Of a stretch of 64,000 nt of DNA, positions 1 to 8,178 are shown in pieces. The DNA is taken from the NCBI GenBank assembly GCA_947642455.1, contig CANRSN010000004.1:42793-106792 (forward strand). Direction: 5' to 3'. The translations under genes were made by a program, and so were the position numbers. Source of the DNA: an uncultured Clostridiaceae bacterium. GTDB taxonomy: Bacteria; Bacillota; Clostridia; TANB77; CAG-508. Below the pieces are notes generated by a model. The model worked only from the letters and a program-made list of their open reading frames with translations, searched no databases and had not been told where the DNA came from. Positions within the stretch are counted from its first letter, which is position 1. Each line of letters opens with the position of its first letter.

Positions 1-551
1 GACCAATAAAATTTGCAGCAACAGGAGAAAAGCTAAGTGATATAGAATCATTTAATCCAGAAAGAATGGCATCAAGAATCCTTGGAATGGGCGATGTATT
101 ATCAATAATAGAAAAAGCCGAAGAAGCTTTTGATGAAGAAGAAGCAGCAAAAATAGAAGAGGCTTTAAAGAAAAAAGAATTCGATTTAGATGATTATTTA
201 GTTCAATTAAGACAAGTAAAGAAAATGGGATCTTTTTCATCACTTTTAAAAATGATACCAGGAATGGCAAATATTAAAGATTTAAAAGTAGATGATAAAG
301 AATTTGTAAGAATAGAAGCAATAATCTGTTCTATGACAAAAGAAGAAAAAAGAAATCCAAAGTTACTAAATGCAAGTCGTCGTATAAGAATAGCAAAAGG
401 AAGCGGGACAACGGTGCAACAGATAAATCAATTCATGAAATCTTTTGAAATGACTCAAAAGATGATGAAAAAAGTACAAAATGGAAAAGGTGGGTTAAAA
501 AACATGATGAAAAATATTAACCCAAATGACTTAAAAAAATATATGAAGTAG
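1..551 (+). CDS. ffh: Signal recognition particle protein Ffh, C-terminal part (truncated by window edge)
   Basis: GTPase subunit of the signal recognition particle, which binds SRP RNA and delivers signal-peptide-bearing ribosomes to the membrane receptor FtsY. The frame is already open at the left edge, so the start and most of the GTPase domain lie outside. Visible are the end of the G domain (the ATGEK loop), the hinge ERMASRILGMGD, and the whole M domain with the RNA-binding motif RRIRIAKGSG and a methionine-rich tail (MTQKMMKKV, NMMKNI). It heads the classical Firmicute operon that continues with rpsP, khpA, rimM, trmD and rplS. The methionine at 66 is internal and not a start. Confidence 0.95.
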   Translation, partial: PIKFAATGEKLSDIESFNPERMASRILGMGDVLSIIEKAEEAFDEEEAAKIEEALKKKEFDLDDYLVQLRQVKKMGSFSSLLKMIPGMANIKDLKVDDKEFVRIEAIICSMTKEEKRNPKLLNASRRIRIAKGSGTTVQQINQFMKSFEMTQKMMKKVQNGKGGLKNMMKNINPNDLKKYMK

Positions 552-640
552 TTATATTAAATTTAATTCATGAGTTACACAAATGATAAGTGAGTTAGAT
601 TATATATATTATAGTTTTATATAATTCGGAGGTGAAATTA

Positions 641-874
641 ATGGTAAAAATAAGATTAAAAAGAGTAGGTGCAAAAAAAGCTCCATTTTATCATATAGTA
701 GTTGCAGATTCAAGAGTAGCAAGAGATGGAAAAATAATAGATCAAGTTGGAACATATAATCCAATGACAAACCCATCCACAATAGAATTAGACAAAGAAA
801 AAGTAGCAACTTGGATAAAAAATGGTGCAAAACCAACAGATACAGTAAAAGCTTTAATAGAAAAAGCTCAATAG
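641..874 (+). CDS. rpsP: 30S ribosomal protein S16
   Basis: Small-subunit ribosomal protein needed for 30S assembly. The 77-residue product begins [20 protein letters not shown] and contains the family signature [21 protein letters not shown], normal length for S16. I chose the ATG at 641 because GGAGGTG at 628-634 sits seven bases ahead; an in-frame GTG at 632 lies inside that ribosome binding site and is not a start. It follows ffh by 89 bases and precedes khpA, the usual order in Firmicutes. Confidence 0.96.
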   Translation: MVKIRLKRVGAKKAPFYHIVVADSRVARDGKIIDQVGTYNPMTNPSTIELDKEKVATWIKNGAKPTDTVKALIEKAQ

Positions 875-960
875 TAAAGTGCAAATATAAAGTTTAAATA
901 AAAGCCAATAAAGGCTTAAAATAAAACTAAATAAGTTAGGGCTAATTTGGAGGAAACCAA

Positions 961-1194
961 ATGAAGGAAATATTAGAAATAATAGTAAAAAACCTAGTTG
1001 AAGATGAAAGCTCAGTATCAATAGAAGAAAAACAAAAAAATGGAATTATTACATTAGAAGTTAAAGTTGCAGAAAAAGATATGGGAAAAGTAATTGGAAA
1101 ACAAGGGAGAATTGCAAAATCAATTAGAACAGTAATAAAATCAGTAGCAACAAAAGAACACAAAAAAGCTACTGTTGAATTTATAGATAAATAA
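961..1194 (+). CDS. khpA: KH-domain RNA-binding protein KhpA
   Basis: Single KH domain protein of 77 residues that in Gram-positive bacteria pairs with KhpB/EloR and binds many transcripts, affecting cell elongation and division. The GxxG loop of the KH fold is GKQG at residues 46-49, inside the stretch MGKVIGKQGRIAKSIR. Ribosome binding site TTTGGAGG precedes the ATG at 961. Placement between rpsP and rimM is the standard one for this family (older name ylqC). No partner khpB is in the window. Confidence 0.93.
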   Translation: MKEILEIIVKNLVEDESSVSIEEKQKNGIITLEVKVAEKDMGKVIGKQGRIAKSIRTVIKSVATKEHKKATVEFIDK

Positions 1195-1203
1195 GAGGTA
1201 TAT

Positions 1204-1713
1204 ATGCAAAAATATTTTGAAGTAGGTCAAATAGTAAATACATTTGGGATAAAAGGTCTTTTTAAAGTAAAAGCCTTTACAGATGAATTAGAAAGATTTG
1301 AAGAATTAAAAACAGTATATATATGTAAAAAAGATGAAATGAAATTAGTAGAAATAGAAGGAGTTCAATATCATAAAAATATGGTGTTGCTAAAAATAAA
1401 AGGAATAGACACCCTAGAAGAAGCAGAAAAGTACAAAGGGCTATTTCTAAAAATTGACAGAAAAGATGCAAAAAAATTGCCAGAAGGAACATACTTTATT
1501 GCGGATTTAATCGGCTTAGATGTATATACAGATGAACAAAAATATTTAGGAAAAGTAGATGACATTTTCCAAACAGGAAGTAATGACGTATATGTTGTTA
1601 AAGATGAAATGGGAAAGCAAGTACTACTTCCAGGAATACCTGATGTTATTAAAATAGTTGATTTAGACAATGAAAAAATAATAGTTCATTTGCTTAAAGG
1701 ATTAGTTGAGTAG
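1204..1713 (+). CDS. rimM: Ribosome maturation factor RimM
   Basis: Factor that binds ribosomal protein S19 and helps mature the 3' domain of 16S rRNA in the 30S head. The 169-residue product has the N-terminal RimM beta-barrel (about residues 1-85, opening FEVGQIVNTFGIKGLFKVK) and a C-terminal PRC-barrel domain (about 95-165, with the family phrase DVYVVKDEMGKQVLLPGIPD). It starts nine bases after the khpA stop, with GAGG just upstream, and is followed by trmD 17 bases later, so translation of the operon is tightly linked. Confidence 0.95.
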   Translation: MQKYFEVGQIVNTFGIKGLFKVKAFTDELERFEELKTVYICKKDEMKLVEIEGVQYHKNMVLLKIKGIDTLEEAEKYKGLFLKIDRKDAKKLPEGTYFIADLIGLDVYTDEQKYLGKVDDIFQTGSNDVYVVKDEMGKQVLLPGIPDVIKIVDLDNEKIIVHLLKGLVE

Positions 1714-1730
1714 AAAAGTGAGGAATAAAA

Positions 1731-2393
1731 ATGCAATTTTATGTACTAACGCTCTTTCCAGAAATGTTTGAACCAATAAAGCAAAGCATACTAGCAAGAG
1801 CAAGTGAAAAAGGCTTAATAGATATTAATTTAATAAATATTAGAGACTTTTCAAAAAACAAGCATAAAAAAGTTGATGATACTCCATATGGTGGAGGGGC
1901 AGGAATGGTTATTAGACCAGATGTTGTATATGATGCATATTCTTCTATAAAAAATAAAGAAAATGCTAAAGTAATATATTTATCTCCACAAGGGAAAAAA
2001 CTAAATCAGAAAAAAGTGATAGAACTATCAAAAAAAGAAAATCTTATCTTAATTTGTGGTCATTATGAAGGGATTGACCAAAGAGTTTTAGATGAAATTG
2101 TAGATGAAGAAATTTCAATTGGAGATTATGTGCTAACAGGTGGTGAACTACCAGCAATGGTACTTATAGACTCAGTTAGCAGATATGTTGATGGAGTATT
2201 AACACAAGATTCAACAAAAGAAGAATCTTTTGCTAATAACCTATTAGAATATCCACAATATACAAGGCCAGAGGAATTTAGAGGTCAGAAAGTTCCAGAA
2301 GTATTAATATCTGGACATCATGAAAATATACGCAAATGGAGAGAAGAAAAGTCATTAGAAATAACAAAAATGAAAAGACCAGATTTATTATAA
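1731..2393 (+). CDS. trmD: tRNA (guanine-37-N1)-methyltransferase TrmD
   Basis: SPOUT-class methyltransferase that uses S-adenosylmethionine to make m1G37 in tRNAs reading CNN codons, preventing frameshifting. Visible family motifs are DDTPYGGGAGMV near residues 48-59, the knot segments YLSPQGKKL and ICGHYEGIDQR, and ISIGDYVLTGGELPAM. At 220 residues it is slightly shorter than the 240-250 typical of the family, the C-terminal helix ending at MKRPDLL. Start ATG 1731 follows GTGAGG. It sits between rimM and rplS as expected. Confidence 0.96.
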   Translation: MQFYVLTLFPEMFEPIKQSILARASEKGLIDINLINIRDFSKNKHKKVDDTPYGGGAGMVIRPDVVYDAYSSIKNKENAKVIYLSPQGKKLNQKKVIELSKKENLILICGHYEGIDQRVLDEIVDEEISIGDYVLTGGELPAMVLIDSVSRYVDGVLTQDSTKEESFANNLLEYPQYTRPEEFRGQKVPEVLISGHHENIRKWREEKSLEITKMKRPDLL

Positions 2394-2431
2394 AACAATA
2401 AATTTTTTATGAATATTTCATAAAAGTAATA

Positions 2432-2464
2432 AATAAGCGCCATCGTCAAAGGCGATGCGACACT
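2432..2464 (+). promoter_or_regulatory. Hairpin leader of rplS (candidate L19 leader)
   Basis: Between trmD and rplS lies a compact hairpin: CATCG and CGATG pair around a seven-base loop, and the flanking CG pairs with CG across a one-base bulge. It ends 10 bases before the rplS Shine-Dalgarno. Position and size fit the autoregulatory L19 leader known upstream of rplS in Firmicutes, but I recognise it by position and pairing only. Confidence 0.45.
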
Positions 2465-2488
2465 TAAAATATGAAAGGAGAATATCAA

Positions 2489-3067
2489 ATGGATATTATA
2501 AAATCAATAGAACACGAACAATTAAAAACTAAGATTCCTGACCTTCATGTTGGTGATACTGTTAGAGTTCATCAAAGAATTAAAGAAGGAAATAGAGAAA
2601 GAATTCAAGTATTTGAAGGAATAATAATTAAAAAACAAAATGGAGGAGTAAACAGCACTTTTACAGTAAGAAGAGTGGCATATGGTGTTGGAGTAGAAAA
2701 AACATTTTTAATTCACTCTCCAATGGTAGAAAAAGTAGAAGTAGTTAGAGTTGGTAAATCAAGACGTGCAAAACTTTATTACTTAAGAGACAGAGTAGGT
2801 AAATCTGCTAAAACTAAAGAGAATTTAGCAGCTAGAATTGAAAATAAAGAGATAACTGTTAAAGAAGATTTACTAGAAAATGAGGCAGAGGCTCCAGCAG
2901 AAGTAGAAAATGTAGATGTTAAAGAAGAAACAGTAGAAGTAAAAAATGAAGAAGTTCCAGTAGAGTCAGCTCCAGAAGAAGCACCAGCTATTAAAACAGA
3001 AAATCCAGTTGTGGAAGAAGTTGTAGACACTGTAAAAGAAGAAAAAGTAGACAAAGTAGAAGAATAA
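2489..3067 (+). CDS. rplS: 50S ribosomal protein L19 with long acidic C-terminal extension
   Basis: Large-subunit protein at the 30S-50S interface. Residues 1-115 are a normal L19 ([65 protein letters not shown]). The ATG at 2489 is chosen because AAAGGAG at 2474-2480 lies just ahead; the in-frame ATG at 2471 precedes that site. Unusually the protein continues about 75 residues beyond the family end with a low-complexity tail rich in Glu, Val, Ala and Pro (repeats such as VKEE and VEEV), giving 192 residues. Last gene of the ffh operon. Confidence 0.94.
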   Translation: MDIIKSIEHEQLKTKIPDLHVGDTVRVHQRIKEGNRERIQVFEGIIIKKQNGGVNSTFTVRRVAYGVGVEKTFLIHSPMVEKVEVVRVGKSRRAKLYYLRDRVGKSAKTKENLAARIENKEITVKEDLLENEAEAPAEVENVDVKEETVEVKNEEVPVESAPEEAPAIKTENPVVEEVVDTVKEEKVDKVEE

Positions 3068-3073
3068 AACTAA

Positions 3074-3154
3074 AAAGACATACTTATATCTAATACCATC
3101 TTAGAAGGTTTAACCTGATAAGTAGGAATAAAACAAGATAATAAGTATGTCTTT
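3074..3154 (+). ncRNA. Structured element downstream of rplS, possibly terminator or small RNA
   Basis: A perfect 14 bp stem (AAAGACATACTTAT at 3074-3087 with its complement at 3141-3154) encloses a second symmetrical hairpin: CC/GG, CTTA/TAAG and AGG/CCT helices separated by an AT/TA internal loop and a tandem GA/GA step. Only CTTT, not a long T run, follows the outer stem, so a plain terminator is not certain. It lies between the rplS stop and the next gene. Confidence 0.4.
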
Positions 3155-3204
3155 AAACATTAATACATATGAATAATTATGCTAAAGAGAAAGGAAAGAA
3201 TAAA

Positions 3205-4146
3205 ATGGAGAAAAAGTCTAAAATATCTAGTATAATAATAGTAATTTTATTAATATTAGTCATAGGAATGGGAGTATATATTTTATTAACATCTTTAAAC
3301 AAAGATATAAATAGTAAAAAAGATGAGGAAAAAATAGAACAAAGTACAATAGTTAAAAATGATGAAAAATTGAAAAAAGGCTTAATAAAAAGTGAGACTT
3401 ATATAGTAGATTTGAATAAAGATAATATAAAAGAAGAACTTACAATAAATTATTATGGGAAAGAAGATGCTGTTAATAAAATAGGAATGACACTAAAGGA
3501 AGAAGAAAAGGAATTTTCTTATATAATAAATGAAGATAATTTAGAGACTAAATTTGATGTAAAATCTCAAATAGTAGATATAAATATGGAAGATAATTAC
3601 TCAGAATTGATGATTACAGGGTACTCTACAAAGACAAATGGTCAATATTCAAGTACAATATTTATAGGTTATAATAGAAATGAGTTAAAACCTATAAAAA
3701 TAGGTTATCCTGAAAATAGTGTGAAAACTTATAATTATACTCTAAATCAAAATAAAGATATTCAATATCTAAGAATGGGTATTTTTGTGACAAGTGAAAC
3801 TCAAGAAAATAATAAGATTTATGAAAAACCAATAAAATTGGAAATAAAAAATAATTCTATAATTGTAGTATCAAATTCAGGAAAGGAAGAAGTATATACT
3901 TTAAATGCAAACCATGAGTTAGAACTTGCTTCAAGTAAATTAATTAAAAACTCAGAATTTTATCAAAGCTATATGTCAAATTTGCAAAAAACGATAAAAG
4001 TGTACCAAGAAAATAAACTTACTTCTCAATCATACGGAGCACAAGAAACAAAAGAAATGAAAGTATTAGATGTTATTGATAATTGGCTAAAGCTAGAATT
4101 GCCTACAGGTGCAATAGTATACGCATATAGTGATGATATAAAATAG
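3205..4146 (+). CDS. Membrane-anchored protein of unknown function with SH3-like C-terminus
   Basis: I do not recognise the family. The 313-residue product opens with a short basic stretch and one hydrophobic helix (about residues 8-28, IIIVILLILVIGMGVYILL), then a charged, largely beta-predicted extracytoplasmic part. The last 50 residues (IKVYQENKLTSQ through LKLELPTGAIVYAYSDDIK) resemble a bacterial SH3 module, a guess from the pattern. I place the start at ATG 3205 after AAAGGAAAG; an upstream in-frame ATG at 3169 has no good binding site. It converges on the Lon-like gene, with a palindromic repeat between them. Confidence 0.75.
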   Translation: MEKKSKISSIIIVILLILVIGMGVYILLTSLNKDINSKKDEEKIEQSTIVKNDEKLKKGLIKSETYIVDLNKDNIKEELTINYYGKEDAVNKIGMTLKEEEKEFSYIINEDNLETKFDVKSQIVDINMEDNYSELMITGYSTKTNGQYSSTIFIGYNRNELKPIKIGYPENSVKTYNYTLNQNKDIQYLRMGIFVTSETQENNKIYEKPIKLEIKNNSIIVVSNSGKEEVYTLNANHELELASSKLIKNSEFYQSYMSNLQKTIKVYQENKLTSQSYGAQETKEMKVLDVIDNWLKLELPTGAIVYAYSDDIK

Positions 4147-4154
4147 ATATTAGC

Positions 4155-4238
4155 TAAAGCAATTTTGGCGGGCGAACAAAGACGAGGCATGAAAAGTAAT
4201 CTAAAAGGTCTAAATACTTTAATCATGCCTCATTTGTT
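4155..4238. repeat. Family A palindromic repeat, copy at convergent gene ends
   Basis: Partial copy of repeat family A: a short AAAGCAATTTT linker, GGCGGGC, then a palindrome starting GAACAAAGACGAGGCATGA and closing TCATGCCTC plus TTGTTC at 4173-4238. Lies between two convergent genes, where the transcribed hairpin could stop transcription in both directions. Other copies are at 39697, 43884-44172, 45053 and 57156. Confidence 0.8.
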
Positions 4239-4245
4239 CTTTATT

Positions 4246-6624
4246 TTATTTTGAAAGTTTAGCATATTTCTTTAATTTTTCATAAACTAAGTTATTAATA
4301 CTACCAGCAGGGAAGTTTCCATTTATATCCTTTTTTCCAGAAGGGACGCCAGTTAAAACTTCAATTCCCTGATTAATAGTAGAGATAGGGTAGATGTGAA
4401 ATTTTTTGTCTTTAACAGCTTCTACAACTTCTTCTTTCAAAATCAAATTTTTAACATTTTGAATAGGAATCATAACACCGTGAGAACCATCTAAACCTCT
4501 CATTTTACATATTTGGAAAAAGCCTTCAATTTTATCGTTTACTCCGCCAATAGGTTGAATTTCACCTTTTTGATTAACAGAACCAGTAACTGCAATTGAT
4601 TGATTAATTGGAACTTCTGATAAGCTAGAAAGTAGAGCATAAAGTTCAGTACTAGAAGCACTATCACCATCAACACCATTATATAATTGTTCAAAACAAA
4701 TACTTGCTGTAAGAGATAAAGGAATATCTTGAGCAAACATTTCACCTAGATATGCACTTAAAATAAGTACACCTTTTGTATGAGAAGAACCAGAAAGTTC
4801 AACTTCACGTTCAATATTAAGAATTCCAGTTTTTCCAGTATAGGTATTTGCAGTAATTTTTACAGGTTTACCAAAAGTGTAATCGCCAATTGTCATTATT
4901 GTAAGACCATTAATTTGCCCAACTTTAAAGCCAGTTGTATCAATTAAAAGAGTATTATCTTTTATCATTTCTAAGTATTTTGCATCATATTTTTTTATTC
5001 TTTCAACTCTTTCTTTTAATGCTTTGTCTATATATTCTGCAGTAACTACTTTTTTTCTATCCATAATAGCCCAAGTTCCAGATTCTCCAATAACTTCTGT
5101 TAAATCAGTAAATCTGGTAGAAAGTTTTGTTCTGTCCTCAGAGAGTCTACTTGCATATTCAACAATTTTTGCTGTAGCTTCTTTATCTAAAGGAGGTAAA
5201 TCTTCTTGGCTACAAAAACCATGAATAAACCTAGCAAGTTTAATTTTGTTTTCTGTAGTGTTTGGTGCATCATCTTCAAATTCTACTTTTATTTTGAATA
5301 ATTTTTTGAAGTCATTATCCATAGCAAGAAGTGTTTGATATATAGCTTCACTTCCAATTATAATTACTTTTAAGTCTAAAGGAATTGGTTCAGGTTTTAA
5401 AGAAACCATCACCATTGAACTACGTTGGTCTGCAGCATTTTCGATAGAAAGTTCCTTTATACGTAAAGCTTTCTTTAAAGCATCATAACAAATTCCATTT
5501 TCTAATAAGTCATTAGCTTGGAAAATTATATATCCACCATTTGCCTTTTGCATAAGTCCAGGTTTTAACATTGTATGATCTGTTTTTAAAGCACCATAAT
5601 AATTTTCATATTCTAACTTTCCAAAAATATTGTGATAAGAATAGTTGGAATCCATAATTACAGGAGCACCTTCTAAACTACTATTATCTATAAATAAATT
5701 AACTCGATAATTAAGCCAAGGTTTTGGTGTTTCAGGTCTTGGTCCTGCTACTTGAGGTTGTTTATTATCTTCTTTAGCAATAAAGTAAGGAATATTTTTT
5801 AAAATATCCTTTTTGATATCACTTAAAAATTTATTTATTTTTTTGTTCCTTTTATATTTAGATTTTATAAAGTTTATATGTGTATTAACAGTAAGAAGAG
5901 CTATGTTAGATTGCCAGTCTTCAACTTTTTTGTCAGAGGCTCTTTCAATTTCTTTGATTTTGCCTATGACTTCAATAATTTGTTGTTGAACTATATTCGA
6001 TTTTTCCTCAAATTCCCTTTTAATGTTTTCATCTAATTTTTCAAATTCATCTTCTTCAATAGTTTTTCCATTAATAACAGGCATCATATAAATTCCATTT
6101 TGAGCAGACTTTACTTGAAAACCATGTTTTATAGATTCAGTATTTAATTGCTCTAGTAAAGAAGCACGCTTTTCTTCAAATTCTTGTTTGATTAAGATTT
6201 TTTCCTTTTCGAAGTCATCATTATTAAAAGTTTTAGTAATATCATTACGTATTTCTTTTATAAAAGTATCCATTGATTCTTTAAATTCTTTTCCTTGACC
6301 TGCACTAAAAGATACTGCAATAGGCTCGTTTGGATTATCAAAATTATATATATAACACCAATCATGAGGAGTTTTTTTCTTTTTAGATATTTCATCTAAA
6401 TAGTTTTTGGTATACATTGTTTTACCAACTCCATTTGGACCTTCTATATATAGGTTATAACCTTTTACGTTAACATTGATTCCAAACTCTAAAGCTTTGA
6501 TACCTCTATCTTGACCTATACCTGTGCTTATAGGTTCCAATTCAGAGGTATTGTTAAAATCAAATATATTTGGGTCGCATGTAACCCTTAAATCTTTATA
6601 AGATAATTCATTTTCTTTTTTCAT
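4246..6624 (-). CDS. Lon-like ATP-dependent protease (AAA_32 plus Lon C-terminal domain)
   Basis: ATP-fuelled serine protease of the Lon-related group that lacks the classical Lon N domain. Of 792 residues, Walker A is GPNGVGKT at 62-69, followed by a long helical insertion (about 110-300) and a lid region. The protease domain carries the Ser-Lys dyad: Ser about 655 in GVDGDSASS and Lys 43 residues later in GGVNDKIEG, the same spacing as in Escherichia coli Lon. The start MKKENEL follows AAAGGAGC on the minus strand. Intact, so probably active in cytosolic protein quality control; substrates unknown. It is not the canonical Lon. Confidence 0.9.
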   Translation of the reverse strand: MKKENELSYKDLRVTCDPNIFDFNNTSELEPISTGIGQDRGIKALEFGINVNVKGYNLYIEGPNGVGKTMYTKNYLDEISKKKKTPHDWCYIYNFDNPNEPIAVSFSAGQGKEFKESMDTFIKEIRNDITKTFNNDDFEKEKILIKQEFEEKRASLLEQLNTESIKHGFQVKSAQNGIYMMPVINGKTIEEDEFEKLDENIKREFEEKSNIVQQQIIEVIGKIKEIERASDKKVEDWQSNIALLTVNTHINFIKSKYKRNKKINKFLSDIKKDILKNIPYFIAKEDNKQPQVAGPRPETPKPWLNYRVNLFIDNSSLEGAPVIMDSNYSYHNIFGKLEYENYYGALKTDHTMLKPGLMQKANGGYIIFQANDLLENGICYDALKKALRIKELSIENAADQRSSMVMVSLKPEPIPLDLKVIIIGSEAIYQTLLAMDNDFKKLFKIKVEFEDDAPNTTENKIKLARFIHGFCSQEDLPPLDKEATAKIVEYASRLSEDRTKLSTRFTDLTEVIGESGTWAIMDRKKVVTAEYIDKALKERVERIKKYDAKYLEMIKDNTLLIDTTGFKVGQINGLTIMTIGDYTFGKPVKITANTYTGKTGILNIEREVELSGSSHTKGVLILSAYLGEMFAQDIPLSLTASICFEQLYNGVDGDSASSTELYALLSSLSEVPINQSIAVTGSVNQKGEIQPIGGVNDKIEGFFQICKMRGLDGSHGVMIPIQNVKNLILKEEVVEAVKDKKFHIYPISTINQGIEVLTGVPSGKKDINGNFPAGSINNLVYEKLKKYAKLSK

Positions 6625-6755
6625 TAGTTGCTCCTTTCAAATTACATATATTTATTGTTACAATTCATAGCTTGATATCTCTTTTAAGAAAATAAATATT
6701 AATAATGCTAATTGTAGGCCGTAAATTGTAATTATTTATTATTGTAGTGGCAGTT

Positions 6756-7193
6756 TTAAAAATATAAAGTCATTATAATAGCATTATCAATACCACCATA
6801 ATATTTTTTTCGCATTCCTACTTTTTTAAAACCAAATTTTTCATATAAATGAATAGCTATTTTATTATTTTCATTTACTTCTAAGGTTATAGTAGTACAA
6901 GTTCTTTTTGAAAAATTAATTAATTCTTTTAGAAGAGATGTAGCAATACCATTATTTCTACAAGTTTTTTTTGTTACAATATTCATAATATTAGCTTCAT
7001 CTAAAATTTTTTTTATACCTGCAAAGCCAACAATAATATTAGAATTTTTGGCAACAAAATAACTAGAGTTAGTATTTACAATTTCTTCTTTTAATATTTC
7101 ATAATTCCAAAATTCATCAAAATCTTTTTGCAAAATAGATTTAATTTCTTCTAAGTCTTTAAGTGTCATAGCTGAAATTTCTATTTCTGACAT
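6756..7193 (-). CDS. rimI: Ribosomal-protein-alanine N-acetyltransferase RimI (GNAT family)
   Basis: GNAT-fold acetyltransferase of 145 residues that uses acetyl-CoA; RimI acetylates the N-terminal alanine of ribosomal protein S18. Visible GNAT signatures are the acetyl-CoA-binding stretch VTKKTCRNNGIATSLL near residues 75-90 and the terminal NENNKIAIHLYEKFGFKKVG. Its neighbour tsaB is the usual partner in Firmicutes, which supports RimI over another GNAT. Start ATG follows AAAGGA on the minus strand. The 119 bases between it and tsaB hold a family B repeat remnant. Precise substrate is inferred from context. Confidence 0.8.
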   Translation of the reverse strand: MSEIEISAMTLKDLEEIKSILQKDFDEFWNYEILKEEIVNTNSSYFVAKNSNIIVGFAGIKKILDEANIMNIVTKKTCRNNGIATSLLKELINFSKRTCTTITLEVNENNKIAIHLYEKFGFKKVGMRKKYYGGIDNAIIMTLYF

Positions 7194-7239
7194 ACTAGGT
7201 TCAAATCCTTTCTAATAATAGTAAGTCATGTCTACTTTA

Positions 7240-7300
7240 GAAACTTTCCTGTACAAAGTTTCTACAAAACACAGCAGACAGTATAATACTTCTGAATAGT
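7240..7300. repeat. Family B repeat remnant
   Basis: Contains the family B end sequence CTGAATAGTTAC and the ACACAGCAGACAGTATAA inner arm, next to a small hairpin GAAACTTT/AAAGTTTC. It looks like an internally deleted copy of the element that is full length at 51707-51891. Confidence 0.55.
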
Positions 7301-7312
7301 TACTATAAAATA

Positions 7313-8032
7313 CTATTTTTCTCCATCTAATGCACGTTCGGCCTGTGATTTTCGTAGATAAAGAGGTGTAATTGAATTTGAATCACCATATAATTCTTTT
7401 TTGAATTTATAATAACCACATTTTCCAATACTTATACTATTTTCACCATTAAATGCTTCCATTACAAATATTGATTTGGGAAGTTTGCTTAAAATGTTAT
7501 ATTTATGGCAAACAGCACCATCACCAACAAAAATAATAGGAGTAGAGTAATATTTCTCATCTAAAAAGTTTAGTAGTTCATTAATATTTAAAGCTTTGAA
7601 ATCTTCTAATGGTTCAAAGTCATTTTCTCCAACTTTTTTAAAGATTCCAAAATATACATTATCGTTTTTAGCATCTATTAATGAACACACAAGGTCTGTT
7701 TCTTTTTTTAAATAGGATTGATTAACATTATATGCCAACCCTTCTAAAGAGCTAACAGAAGTTATGGATGTATTTGTTACATCTGCAAATGCTTTTACTG
7801 TAGATACTGCAATTCGAACTCCTGTAAAAGAACCTGGACCATTTGAACAAGCATATAAATCTATATCATTAAGAGATAGATTTTGTTCTTTCAAAATTTT
7901 ATCGATAAGAGGCATTAATTTTTGTGAATGTGTTTTTGAATCAGAAAGATGTTTTTCAATTAGTACATTTAAATCTTCTAATAATGCTACAGAGCATATA
8001 TTAGAGGATGTTGTAATAGCTAATATTTTCAA
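7313..8032 (-). CDS. tsaB: tRNA threonylcarbamoyladenosine biosynthesis protein TsaB
   Basis: ASKHA-fold scaffold that dimerises with TsaD and with TsaE transfers threonylcarbamoyl to A37 of ANN-reading tRNAs. The 239-residue product opens KILAITTSSNICSVALL and holds the family motif CSNGPGSFTGVRI. I choose the TTG at 8032 because AGGAGG at 8041-8046 on the minus strand is eight bases ahead, giving the canonical N-terminus; the in-frame ATG at 8068 lies upstream of that site. rimI follows; the partner tsaD is at 54.4 kb. Confidence 0.93.
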   Translation of the reverse strand: MKILAITTSSNICSVALLEDLNVLIEKHLSDSKTHSQKLMPLIDKILKEQNLSLNDIDLYACSNGPGSFTGVRIAVSTVKAFADVTNTSITSVSSLEGLAYNVNQSYLKKETDLVCSLIDAKNDNVYFGIFKKVGENDFEPLEDFKALNINELLNFLDEKYYSTPIIFVGDGAVCHKYNILSKLPKSIFVMEAFNGENSISIGKCGYYKFKKELYGDSNSITPLYLRKSQAERALDGEK

Positions 8033-8118
8033 TTTAATTTTCCTCCTAAAATTATTGATATTTTTCAAATATATTCTATATTAATAAAACAAATTTGTAA
8101 AGAAAATATCGAAAAAAG

Positions 8119-8147
8119 TTGAAGAAAAAATAAAGCAATGCTATAAT
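8119..8147 (+). promoter_or_regulatory. Sigma-A type promoter of thyX
   Basis: TTGAAG at 8119-8124 and TATAAT at 8142-8147 with a 17-base spacer. Transcription would begin near 8154, which rules out the ATG at 8155 as the translation start of thyX. Confidence 0.75.
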
Positions 8148-8178
8148 GTAAAAAATGAGAAATGGAGATGTTGTAAAA

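Noticed and set aside
609-884. Antisense open frames rich in Leu and Phe, here and opposite most genes
   Set aside because: They are the complement of A-rich coding strands, lack ribosome binding sites and conserved motifs, and lie opposite certain genes.
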